Assembly (NCBI RefSeq): GCF_000275845.1
Contig: NW_006766887.1
Coordinates: 1,279,390-1,343,389 of the forward strand
Direction of reading: 5' to 3'
DNA from: Dichomitus squalens LYAD-421 SS1
Lineage: Eukaryota > Basidiomycota > Agaricomycetes > Polyporales > Polyporaceae
DNA length: 64,000 nt
Both the position numbers and the translations under genes were made by a program. This document shows, piece after piece, positions 13,216-23,731 of this stretch; position 1 is the first letter of the stretch, and the number at the start of each line of letters is the position of its first letter. The notes under the pieces were generated by a model. It ran no database searches. It saw only the letters and a list, made by a program, of their open reading frames with translations, and was not told the DNA's origin.

Positions 13216-13853
13216 ATGCTCGCTCTCGCCACTACCTCCCTCGTCACGCTTTCCTTCGCTGCATCCGCCGCGGCGCTATCCACATCGGGCCGCAGAGTCG
13301 GGCACGCAGGCCGCATCGCAGGTGGCGCCATAGCAGGCATCATCATCGGTAAGCTCCCTGCTTATACCGCACGATGACACCCGCTCGGGAATCGAATCGA
13401 GCCTTCGCCCATCCCGCGATATCGTGCCGCTGACCACTTTCCTTGACAGGTTGCATTGCATTCGTGCTCCTTCTCTTGCTCTGCTGCTGCCTGTGCATTC
13501 GCAGTCGCCGCTCGTCCAGGGCAGGTGGAGCTGCCCCAAGTAGATACGGAGGCTTCAGCTCCTTCGGCAGATCCGGAAGGAACGCCGCCGGCAACGGCAT
13601 GGGCAACGGCGCGGTCGGTCCTGGCGCGCAGGAGGCGGGCTATGGTACTGGACCAGTTGTTGGCCAGCAGGGCAACTATAATGACAAAACCCAGCCGGCA
13701 TATGGAGGCCAATACCAGCCGCCAATGGGTGCGCCCCCCAGCGCCCCGCACCCAGGCGGATTCGCTGCGGTGAGTACAGTTACTGCAAGTCTGCGCCGAG
13801 TCTCGCTCACACATATTGCACAGCCGCCTGCTGCGCATACCCGCGCATATTAG
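13216..13853 (+). CDS. Small single-pass membrane protein with Cys-rich helix
   Basis: Three exons, 13216-13348, 13450-13769 and 13824-13853, give 160 aa. A signal peptide (MLALATTSLVTLSFAASAAA) is followed by a short outside segment and a transmembrane helix entered through GGAIAGIIIG and continuing into CIAFVLLLLLCCCLCI, then a basic stop-transfer (RSRRSS). The tail is rich in Gly, Asn, Gln, Tyr and Pro. The first intron is phase 1 and interrupts the helix after the same Gly position as in the divergent neighbour at 12201-12820, so the two are probably old paralogues. The second intron (54 nt) is a multiple of three with no stop, so reading through it gives a 178-aa form. A signalling or cell-surface role is only a guess. 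Confidence 0.75.
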
Positions 13854-13885
13854 GTCTCCCGAGGTGCTGTTCACTTGTATATGTG

Positions 13886-14281
13886 TTATGAGCGGTACGA
13901 GTTCGTATGACAAGAACAGAGTCTAGTCTGATGTTCTCCGCCCAGGACTTTCTCGATACGTCTTGGCTCCATACCTTGTGTAGCACGTGCCCGACACGGA
14001 TTTGATCGATTTTCTCGTTCCGTTAGCATCAAACATCGAACGTTCATGAACTGCTTCACGTGCCAATCGAGTTGCGTCGTGTCGGATGTCGGTCCCTCAA
14101 AGTACGCTGCAGGGTCATACACGCGTGCTGCCGCGACTCCCTTGCCGATGAAGGGGGTGAAAATATGGAGGAGTACCTGGTACGTCGACCCGGTGACGGT
14201 CGAAGACTGCTCCACGTGGCGGCTGCCGCGAGCTGTATTGGTGCCGAAATGAAGCCCAGAGCTCGTCCAAGTGGAGCCATA
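13886..14281 (-). CDS. Possible exon(s) of an unknown gene
   Basis: A minus-strand frame is open for 132 codons after a good acceptor (CCCTAG) at 14282. It reads protein-like sequence such as GLHFGTNTARG, then VYDPAAYFEGPTSD and LDWHVKQFMNV. An upstream minus frame starting at 14400 could supply a first exon. I recognise no family, and an alternative donor inside the frame would change the product. The region is convergent with the membrane-protein gene ending at 13853. It may be a gene fragment. Confidence 0.22.
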   Translation of the reverse strand, partial: YGSTWTSSGLHFGTNTARGSRHVEQSSTVTGSTYQVLLHIFTPFIGKGVAAARVYDPAAYFEGPTSDTTQLDWHVKQFMNVRCLMLTERENRSNPCRARATQGMEPRRIEKVLGGEHQTRLCSCHTNSYRS

Positions 14282-14578
14282 CTAGGGTTCTCGCCTCTTC
14301 GCACATCTCGGTCTCCTGCGTCGACGGAGTCTTCTTGCACTGCTGTCCGTATCTCACACTCGTCGGGCGTGACGGAGGACTGCGAAGCACGTCGCTTCAT
14401 TGCTGTGAGTTTGCCGCCGCCTCACTGTCTCTTCCTGGCACAGGTTGACTCGTGCTCAATCGCAGGTGCTTGTGCATTGATAGGTGTCCTTGCGCCAGCA
14501 GGGTCGCGTACTAGTAGTCGCCTGTGCCGCTGACAATTTGACCAAGCTAGTTCGAGCACAGCGGGGTCCAAGGCGAGA

Positions 14579-16510
14579 ATGGCAACAACGCCTTCAGGTT
14601 TCAAACCGCCCGTCCTGAAACTGGAGCCAGAGCGATTACTTCAGAGACGCCATCATCCATCATTCTCAACAATATCTGACAAGTGACGTTTGAGTATGCA
14701 GTCCCGAGGTACCGAGGTTTCGGTTTCGGTCTCATCCCGGAATACCCATAACACTGACGGCATTATCCTAGTAACATCGGCCTCACGTTCTTCGTCACAT
14801 CGCCCCATTGCCTCCGCACCTTGCTTTCTTCTGTTTACGAGGAGTAACTTGAAGAGGCACGAAGACAGCGGTCATGCGCTATCTCAAGGCAGACATCCTG
14901 CAATTTTTTTTTGCAGCTCAGCAGTGCCTTCACAGGAGGGAGAGCTGTCCTTCGAGTCACAGTGAGTCATCATCTGTCACCCCTATGCTTCTGGGAAACC
15001 TCTGACTGGTTCTACTAGTAAGCCCTGATCGTCCTGAGCACTTTCAACTGCCAGGGTTCCGCACTTCAACACAAATGATTTCCCCTTCCGGATTTCCTAG
15101 GAGATGGTTCAAACGATCTCCCGTTGGTGCAAACACCGAGGCCATATATCGCCGCCTGTGCATCCCCTCGACCCTCTATATGAATAGAGCCCCGCCGCGG
15201 GTTCCTCCACAGTCAACTTGTACGATACCGATACCTTGGACGGTCAGTGACTTCACGTCTGACATCTGTGCTTCTGGCAGGGTTCCCGTACCGTCTTATC
15301 CTTGCTGAGGTGTTGAACCGTGCCCTGCTTTCAGCTGCTCTTCCTGCTTTCCGTCGTATCTCCCGCTCTCGTCCACTGATCTCGCTTTCCTTCCTCGAAG
15401 ATGGCTTTCCACTGGCATCGCTGCTACTCACAGACCTGTTCTTGCACGACATTCGTTGAATCTGTCATGCCTAGTGCTGATCCAAACGCTTCCTCCAGGA
15501 TCCCAGCGGCGCACCTCGGAGGCTTCGGGACTCCGGGAGCCTCGTTCAGTTATTCCTATTCCAATGGGTTCCTCCGAGACGCCTCCCCATCACAGCATAC
15601 GAATACTCAGGCGTCTCGTAGGACCTATGGTTCGTCCCTCCGAGTCAGCTCAGCACCTCGATATACTGATAACCGGGGTTGACTTGCTCAGCCGCCCTTG
15701 GTTATGACGTGCCCCGTGTATCGCCATTCCCCGACATGTCTGGCGTAATATGTTTTTTTTCTAGCGTCGTCCTCGTCAACTGATGTCGATGGGTTGTCGC
15801 AGGTCCCCCCTGCAGGGAACGCACAGTTCATGATCCATGATCCTTATTCTATGGCATCGACCCTGCAGACTGGTCAGGTAGTACCTCAGCATTCCAACAC
15901 TCCTCAAGTTACTACCACGATTCTTCTGCAACAATCTCCGGGAGGACACATGATCATTGTACAAGATGACTACGCCTGCGGTCAAAACACCATATATTCC
16001 CTCTTGTCCCAGACTTGCCCATACGACCACTTTAGCTTGCATAGCGCCCACAATAAACATTTCGACAGCCTGTCTCGGTCCGATCAGTCTGCGTTTCCAG
16101 ACATAACTTTTGGGCAGAAGATCGGGATCAGATTGCGGGTACATGGTCCCCTACAAAGTATCGGGGACACGAGCACCTGTCTAACCGGGCTGTACTTCCT
16201 AGGTCACCGATCATCCGCCTTATGATCACCAGATGACCGTGCCCCGCCCGCATAGGCCATGCCCCTCCCGAAGTGCCCTGGCCTCACTGATCGCCAGGGA
16301 GTTCCAACGTTTCCTGGTGAGTCTCGGCCGTGCTACGTTGCGCGGCAGGGTTCGGGCTGATCCCGGTTTTTCCAGGATCGGGAGAAGAATGAAGGGCGCG
16401 TGCTTAGGTACCTTGGGAAGGAGGTTACCTTGCAGAATCTGGCTTTGCTCGAAGTCAAGCACGTCTCTCGCGCGAGCGTTCAACCGGTCATCTGTCTCGT
16501 CGGCCTGTGA
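14579..16510 (+). CDS. Unrecognised multi-exon gene with a C2H2-like remnant
   Basis: Function unknown. The best-supported part is the 3' end: exons 15803-16138, 16203-16316 and 16376-16510 join in phase 0 and encode about 194 residues ending in a conserved-looking tail (RVLRYLGKEVTLQNLALLEV, then KHVSRASVQPVICLVGL and stop). A Ser/Ala-rich coding-like frame at 15471-15682 (starting MPSADPNASSRIP) probably belongs to it. At the 5' end an ATG at 14579 opens MATTPSGFKPPVLKLEPERL with a plausible donor at 14683. Around 14840-14875 a frame reads FTRSNLKRHEDSGH, the second half of a C2H2 zinc finger, without a visible Cys pair. The internal exons between 14700 and 15800 are not resolved. It could be a fungal-specific transcription factor, but that is inference. 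Confidence 0.45.
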
Positions 16511-16891
16511 AGATCCGCGCCCTATGGATGCTTACTTTGATCAACCTCGACCGCGATATTTTCTGCCATGCATGTGACGAGAAGCATGATTGTGTGGTAT
16601 ATGTGATGACCTTGGGGGACGGACTACTGTAAACAGACGTCCTCTCGTTCAACGGTCCGCTTCATGATGTGCATGCCATACCCTACTGTATTATTTCACG
16701 TACCACGGACACGACTTGCGCCTATTACAATGTGGACGCTAAGATGGCATGGTCTCTGATGTCCTCTCAAGACAATGTAGTACTCGATTTGTATCCTATA
16801 TCTGCGGTATGAAGTGGGTAGTATGAATCGCAAGAGCGCAATCACACATTCAGGAAGCGAGGCCCAAGTCCGACTCCGGAAGTACATTTGA
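16511..16891. other. Intergenic, nothing seen
   Basis: Short stretch between the unknown gene and the inverted-repeat element. It has no open frame with recognisable content and no regulatory motif that I can support. Confidence 0.4.
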
Positions 16892-16977
16892 ACTTACAGC
16901 TAACTGCAAAAACATGAAGCGTTTGGGTCCGCTCTGTACGCGCGTGCCTTGTTTGGCCGCCTGCCCGAAACAGTAGG
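16892..16977 (+). repeat. Left terminal inverted repeat
   Basis: This is the left 86-bp arm of the MITE-like element. It matches the reverse complement of 17389-17474 except for six transition differences, and weaker similarity continues some 15 nt further inward. Confidence 0.8.
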
Positions 16978-17388
16978 CAGCGGCGCTTGAAGACATACTG
17001 GTTCTACCTTGCCCTTCTCGCATCCCCTACATTTACATCAGCATTTGAACCTCTGCACGCAACGAAAATGGATGTGCTGCGTTCGTCTGCATCCGGGACA
17101 GTTGCGTTATGAGTACCCTCGCTATCACAGCCTTCGCGAACGAAAAGTTACTGCTCGCTGAGAACCCCGTGACGTGAGATAAGCGCTTGAGATCACATAA
17201 CGGTGATACCTGGATATACAACTTACATTCTTCCCCAACTACCCCAAGTTACATTCCTCCTAGCCATCGTGCCTTCGCATTGAGTTCTGGGGATGTATTT
17301 TGAGACGTCTTGGTCACGATGCATTGCAGAGCATTGGCGCGCATCAACTCGCACCGACGTCAATGTGCTCGTGCATTGAGCGCCCTGT

Positions 17389-17474
17389 CCTACTGTTTCA
17401 GGCAGGTGACCAAACAAGGCACGCGCGCACAGAGCGGACCCAAACGCTCTATGTTTTTGCAGTTAGCTGTAAGT
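17389..17474 (-). repeat. Right terminal inverted repeat
   Basis: This is the right 86-bp arm, the reverse complement of 16892-16977 with six mismatches. The outer end reads CTGTAAGT on the plus strand. Confidence 0.8.
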
Positions 17475-18639
17475 AAACCGAACGTCGCCACAATTCGGTG
17501 CCAACGCAGCGCCGACACCGGCTGGCATGGTAGGCGTTTCTGCTCCGCGCGACTGGAGCGGAACGGCACACAGAGGTCACAATCGTCTCGCACCGAGATC
17601 GATTGCGATCCGCCGAGCAAACCATGCAACAGATGTTCACGCTGCACTCCGCGAGGACCCCGCGCTCGAAGTCGCTGGGAAGTCGCGCCTCCTATTTGAC
17701 CCACACAACGCCTCGAGTCATGCAATTTGTCATAATAGGACATGGATTTACTGATTATCGAGTCCGAAGTTGGAAATTGTACGTCCTACTGTGCCAGCCA
17801 TGGTAGTGGAGACGTCGGCTTGGACATCTTGTCGCCGAAGGCGGCAATACTCGATACGGCCGTCTTGCAGACAGCCCACAGAACACATTAGGAGTTCGTT
17901 GAGCAAGCACAAGCGAAGGGTTGATCATGAATCGCGTAGCGGGCGGAGGGTGCAGGAGTGCAAGGAAAGTAAAACCCATTGTCGCATTCCCCGCGCCAAA
18001 GGATGTGCTCAGACCACGTAAAACCCCCAGTCGAGCCCCAAGCTATGCCCACCCTGAAGACATTGCGGCTCTGTCCCACTGCTGGAAGCCCCTGAACACA
18101 ATGATCATCTGAGTTAGGAGTATTCTAGGCCAACTTGTCCCCGAGCTGGGAGGTGACCGAGACGCAGGCTTGCGGGCCTCGGCACGGGGCTGCCGCTGAT
18201 CCGTGCGCGAACCAAGGGAAACATCATGTAGACGCCCTGAAAAACTCTACCACGTTGTACCTTCCGACCCAAGCGCAGCCGCCGGAAGCAACCTGGCGTC
18301 GTATGAAGATCGTTCGGGCCCGCGCCGAGTGCCAGTACGATGTTGTCGTGAGAGAACAGATGTGAGCTCATGCGGAGCCTCTGAAGCATATAATTATACC
18401 GCGTGGAACATGTACCGTGTGTCGCATTTCACATTGCCATTCCCAGCTTTTTACTGGATTATTGATATAATGACCGGCACTAGTGCCTTCGCCAACGCCC
18501 ATTGCGTGATGTGGCTTTCCTCCACGCTATCCAAACGAGAACAAGATGCAATCCGCATAGAATGATCGCGCCGGTATCACTACAAGTGAGTGGTATTCAT
18601 CTCTATGTCGAAGGTCAAAGGCCGCAAGCCGTACGTCGG

Positions 18640-18695
18640 CGAGCGTATTCCAGCGAGAAATAGCACCGAGAGGTGCTATTTCTTGCGCAGAATAC
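18640..18695. repeat. Long near-perfect hairpin
   Basis: The arms GAAATAGCACC and GGTGCTATTTC face each other across a 4-nt loop (GAGA). Pairing continues outward with few mismatches through GTATTC on the left and GAATAC on the right, about 24-25 paired positions per arm in all. It lies in a region without genes and could be a foldback remnant or a precursor-like RNA hairpin. Confidence 0.6.
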
Positions 18696-21600
18696 GTTCG
18701 GAGCCGCTGGCTTTGTCTGCAAATTTGGACGCGAAATGAGGTGGCGATAAATGGCCTCCTGCGATGATTCCTCTTCCCCGCCTTGAAAGCCATTACGCAC
18801 GCCCCGTCCTAGACCCTTTGCATGGGAGCAGGCTACGGCGTTGACACTCACCACTGGGATGCAATACGTGGAGGGCTTACGGGCGGCCATCGGCGAAATT
18901 CGTAGGAGGCGGGGGAGGAAAGGATGAGAGATGGAGGGACAATGCAGGGGACATCTCGGGGAGGGCGAGATGAAGAGTCAGATCTCTCGCACAACCTGGC
19001 TTAAGTACCTTTGTGGAGTCGATGAGACGCTCCTGCTATGAAGGAGTGCCACTTGCGGCAAGAGAATTGCGCGTGACCCGGCTTTTGGATGCGTTGATCG
19101 ATCAATCGGCAAACCCAGCCATGGGGACCTCAGCACTCGGCGCGGGTGAGTGTTTTGCAGAGATCACTCACCAAACTTAGTATGTAGACAGCAATATCCT
19201 TATCCCTCGATGTGCATCCCGACCGTGCACGATCGACCGCTACATACTCAATTCACGGAGATGACTCAGAGTCTGGAAGGTTGCTTCGAATCAGATTCAA
19301 GAATCGCACCTTCACCCTACGATGAGCTGGTCAATTATGAAGGTTAGCCTTGGACAGGGACCATCGGATTGCCTGACGTTCTCGCAGTTGGTCCCAGGTA
19401 GGCCTGGAGGAAGCGAGTCCGCATTTCCGGGCCACAGAGTTCGTAGGCTGCGAGGGTGAGGCGAGGAGAAGGCAACATCAAGGCGTCAGAGAGTGAGGGC
19501 ATAACACGACGTCTGGACGACCGTAGCTGAGCGGAGCTGACTTCGAATCTCAGAATGGCACCCTTGCTGCCGGCGGCTCGCGCAGGGACCCGGAAAACCT
19601 GAGGGGGTGGCATGAATTGGGCGATGCAGCTTGCGCAACCGCTCGATATGACAACGGACAATGCCCTTATTGGCTCGGTTGTCTCACGACGAGCGTCGCC
19701 TGACGTGTGGTCCAGCGCGAGCCAGCCGCAACTCAACGTCTCATGATCGAGGCCCTCGCGATACCATACGTCTTTACGCCCACGAGTAACCTCATTTCCC
19801 CTCCGTCACGACGGAGATGACATAGGATGCAGTCTGGACCAGAGAAGGCGAGGCTGGAGCCGGTCTCAAGGATTCAAAAGTTCTCGTCTGTCGTCTCCAA
19901 CGGCTCTGGGGTTAACACCGCCGACCACGCGGTTTGTTTTGCAGACCGTAGCCGTACTGACGTAGCAGGCAGAAGGGTTCCTTTGTATCCACCACACGGC
20001 CAACTCCTTGGGTCCGGCATCTCGCCCTGGGACGTACAGTTCGGTCACTACGTCTACACGACACCCTCTTTCCGCCTTACCGTCCTATCTCCATCATTTG
20101 TATGACGTTTGTATCATGTCAACAGGTCCCTCTACGAACCACATACGGGTAGAAGGCTTCCCATATATGTCTCCCTTTTGTGCCAGCTTCCGGCACTCAC
20201 AGGCTCTCATGACATCACCCAAATGTGGAGACCACGCCCCAGAGTCATGAAAAGCAGCGACGCAAACGCCACGGATTGGTTCGACGCAAATAGCACGGTG
20301 CGACCGCGCAGCACACACAGGCCCGGGGCCTTCACACTCTTGACCTCGTCCGCCCGACTCGCCGCCCAGAGGATGGCGTTTCTGCACCGGCCCCTATTCT
20401 CGGTATCTCAGATATGTTGGACTGCTCGGCTATCGACCGATCTTACCGCTGACCGATGGCAGCGGATCGATGGGATCGCGCACGGCCCAACTGGTCCCTG
20501 AGCCAAGAAATTCGCTCGGGTTTGCAACATTAGCCAGTTGAGCTCCCTCGTTTGACGGTTTGCGCGCGACCGACCCGGCCGCCAATGAGGCAGAGACCGA
20601 GGAGACGTTCCGCTGAGTGCAATAGGTTCGGCGCCACAGAACCACTGTCCGCCTCGAAATCGATCGTCGCTTGGGGACCGTGCTGTTTAAAAAAATGATG
20701 GAGGAGGTTACCTTCCGGAAAAGGTCGAGCTGTGGAGCTCAGAGTGATTCAAGGAGGACCAATAGTGAATCAAGCCAGTGCAGTGCCATCGAACGGCCCG
20801 GGCCGAAGGCCCTTTCAGATAGAAAAGAATGAAACGAAACGCCAAGATTCCTACTATTGCCCCCCTACAGGTACTCCGCGCTTGCATATACGTAGTAGCC
20901 GGGCAATTCGCATTCCAGAAACTACATGACAGCCATACCTGTACCTCTGACTGTATGCTTTTCATAAGACAAGACACATCCTCCCATGGCCACCACAAGA
21001 TGTGTTCTGTGCGGTCTCCGGGACACTTGAATCTCCCATGTCTCCAGCCGCGTGCAAAATGCCGGAAGCAGTCCGCCCTAGCGGACTTCCAACCTAGCCA
21101 TCTAACCCTTGTTACCTGCTGCGATTGCCATCTCTGAAAGTCGCGAACCCCATTACATAACTCGAGGACATGTGCGACGCCGATTTTCGCGGACAGGAAG
21201 GACTGCGCGGAGCCATTACGCGCGGATGCTGCGAGCTTCGAAGCTTCGACATTCTGATAGCCAGACACACGGCACGCGCACCCGTCGCTGAAGGCCGCCG
21301 GTGATTTGAGCATGTTCGAGCTTGGCTGGTTCGGTCCGGAGGCATGAGCAGCGGAGCAGAGCGGGACCACGAATAGGGTAAAGAAGCCGACGGCACGTTT
21401 TGCATCACTTGTTACACGCGAGATGTCAGCGCATAGCTCGTACGTACATGAGAATGCATATAGTCGTGATGACGCCAAGGGGACACTGCGATGAATTTAT
21501 CCAGCTGACACTGGGTCAATGGCATTCGCAGTGAAACTGTGATGTAGGTCGAACGAATACAAAGCCTCACCATTTCACATGTGGGACAAGGCGACTCCCA

Positions 21601-21711
21601 GAGTTAATCTCGCAACTCGTGGAAGAAGATGAGAACCCGCGAAGCATTACGCATGCGAGACGCTATTTGAATTTGCGCTTCCAGAAGCATATGACTGCGA
21701 AAGGAGCGGAT

Positions 21712-21753
21712 GGCACGTAGGCAGATGGCGCGGCCTATCTGCCTGCGCTACGT
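21712..21753. repeat. Inverted repeat, about 15-bp arms
   Basis: The left arm CACGTAGGCAGATGG pairs with a right arm containing CCTATCTGCC and CTACGTG, with a 4-nt bulge (a GCGC insertion) in the right arm. The loop is very short. It sits in otherwise featureless sequence and its function is unknown. Confidence 0.45.
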
Positions 21754-23731
21754 GGTATGAAGAGCTAGATTGTTCAGTGATAACGTGATGCTCACGATAG
21801 GGCCCCTGAAAAAATGTCAACCAGGACGTTAGTTGCCCGGTGGGAGAAAGTGAGTCCGTCATCTGTTGAGCGTGGTGAGGAAGAGTCTCGTCAAAGCAAG
21901 CGGCTATTGAGCAGCCCAGTGCGCTTCGATAGCGTTAGTTATACGGCGGTGAGTATGAAGCGTACCTGGTGACGCACGTCAGGTGTCTGCCAATTGTACT
22001 AGACCGTGTGGAGATCCGGGAGATTCGCACATCAGGCGATGTCAGAGTTCGGACTGAAAATTAGGGACGCCCACGAAGGGATCGGGGTGCCTTTTCCGCC
22101 GCCCCGACGCCTTCGGTCGCGCAGCGAAACAAGGCAACAGAGCTATCCCAGCGTCCTCGTCGAGTTGGGCAACGGCTCCAGGATGGCCGAGGGCTGGGCA
22201 CGCCCTCCTTAACGCCGATCGCCGGGGGACTTCCACATTAGGCAGCTGCTGTGAATCAACGAGCCTGGAGCACGCCACCACGATCCCCTGCTACTAGGCG
22301 GATCGCACGAAAGTCTCTTCCCCTCGGCGGGCCTACTGTGAGTATATCAGTAGACCTTCAAGCCGTTGAGTCGTGGCGCCGTCTGCACACCGATCAAATC
22401 GTACTTGATATGGGCACGAGTATCAATTCAAGTTCGTCCTTAGGCGGCTGGCGCTGCGCTCCTTCCAGCTGTTTTCAGAACGATGGGCCCCTGCGCGACT
22501 TCCTGAACATACACAGTTGAGCTTCCAATCTGAAATGCCGAGGTGGTCCAGCACGTTAGCCGCACTCACCGGATGCCAGCGGTACAGGCAATGCCGCGTT
22601 AAGCCCAGACTCGGAGCTCAAATGTCCCGCTTAACCCTGGTTCGGCGCCTTCGGGCCGCGAACTTCGGGTACCGACTGTGCGTAAAACGTCGCGCGGGGG
22701 ACCGCTGTAACATTGAGCCGCCCGACGTATACCCCCTGAGAGTCTGCGCAGGCAAACATGGAATGTTACCACATGATTGGCAGCTGGAATTGCGAGTTGG
22801 CAGCGGAACGGTGCTGTGATAGGCTGACATCACTACGGACTGCAGAATTAGACATAATTAGGATAGCAATGCTGCTTACCGTGCTTGTACAAGATGGATT
22901 GTCGGAGGCCGTGGGCCATGTCAAGTCGATGATGTGTCTGAGGTTCTACCGTTGAACGTTTGAACGTTGACGATTCACCATATTTCGGGCCGTGGTGGAC
23001 GTCGGTAGGAGGATTTGAAATTAAGGAGCCGATTCACGATCAGATTTAGTTCGCGATTGGGGCTGAGTTAAGCGCTGTGATGGAAGGTTCAGGTGACGAT
23101 GCCAGTGAACTACTTACATCTCCAACCTCCAGCCAGTCTTCCATCCTTCTGTTGTAGCTCTTATCTTTTGATGGTGATTCCCACGTATCACCAAGGTTTG
23201 GTAACCCACGCATTGATGATGACCTCGGGGATGAGGCTATGTGAAGCGCGAGTCTCCCTGCGCGTTCGGCTACCTGGCTGTAGTCAGATCAATCTCCGTG
23301 TGCCTCGCAGCCCTAACCCGTTGCGGCGGATACGAACATGGGGAAAAGGCAACGCTCCTGTCGGAGTCCTGCTTTCTTCCGACCATTTCGTGAGACCCAT
23401 GCCCACATGGCGCTCCAACGGGGCCGCTCCGTGATTTTCGCGACGCTTCCCGCCTCAGTATGCCCTACGCGAGACCTTGTTCTCCGCCGTTCAACATCCT
23501 CGCACACCATCCCACTCTTCCCAGTGGGCTTTCCTTCGTACACCCGTCCTTCCTTCGCGTCTCACGGCGCACTCGCTCTACATAATCGGGCCGTTAAATA
23601 GCTCTCGGGACATCGTGCTTGATCATAACCCATCCTCCATCCTCGTCCGCATTCCACGAGAATATACACTCCTCAAAAACCAAGTACCCACCGTCGCAGG
23701 TTCCTGATCTGCGCTTTATTCGAATAATCCC

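Larger units (their letters stand above)
16892..17474. mobile_element. MITE-like element with 86-bp terminal inverted repeats
   Basis: A 583-bp segment is bounded by inverted repeats at 16892-16977 and 17389-17474. Both start ACTTACAGCTAACTGCAAAA when read inward and end in AAACAGTAGG. The arms are the same length and differ at six positions, all transitions, so they are about 93% identical. The interior has no transposase-like frame. This is the form of a non-autonomous DNA transposon (MITE) or a foldback element. I could not find a clear target-site duplication in the flanks. Confidence 0.75.
17475..23731. other. Gene-poor region
   Basis: I find no gene in about 6.3 kb. Open frames exist (minus 21478-20708, 256 codons; minus 19736-19344, 130 codons; plus 20109-20501), but none shows a motif, a signal peptide or splice-joined continuation. 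Two inverted repeats are listed separately. The last 150 nt before 23732 are CT-rich and look like the promoter and 5' UTR of the monooxygenase gene. Confidence 0.5.

Noticed and set aside
20708..21478. 256-codon minus-strand open frame
   Set aside because: No recognisable domain; composition is like chance translation, and no splice sites or neighbours support it.
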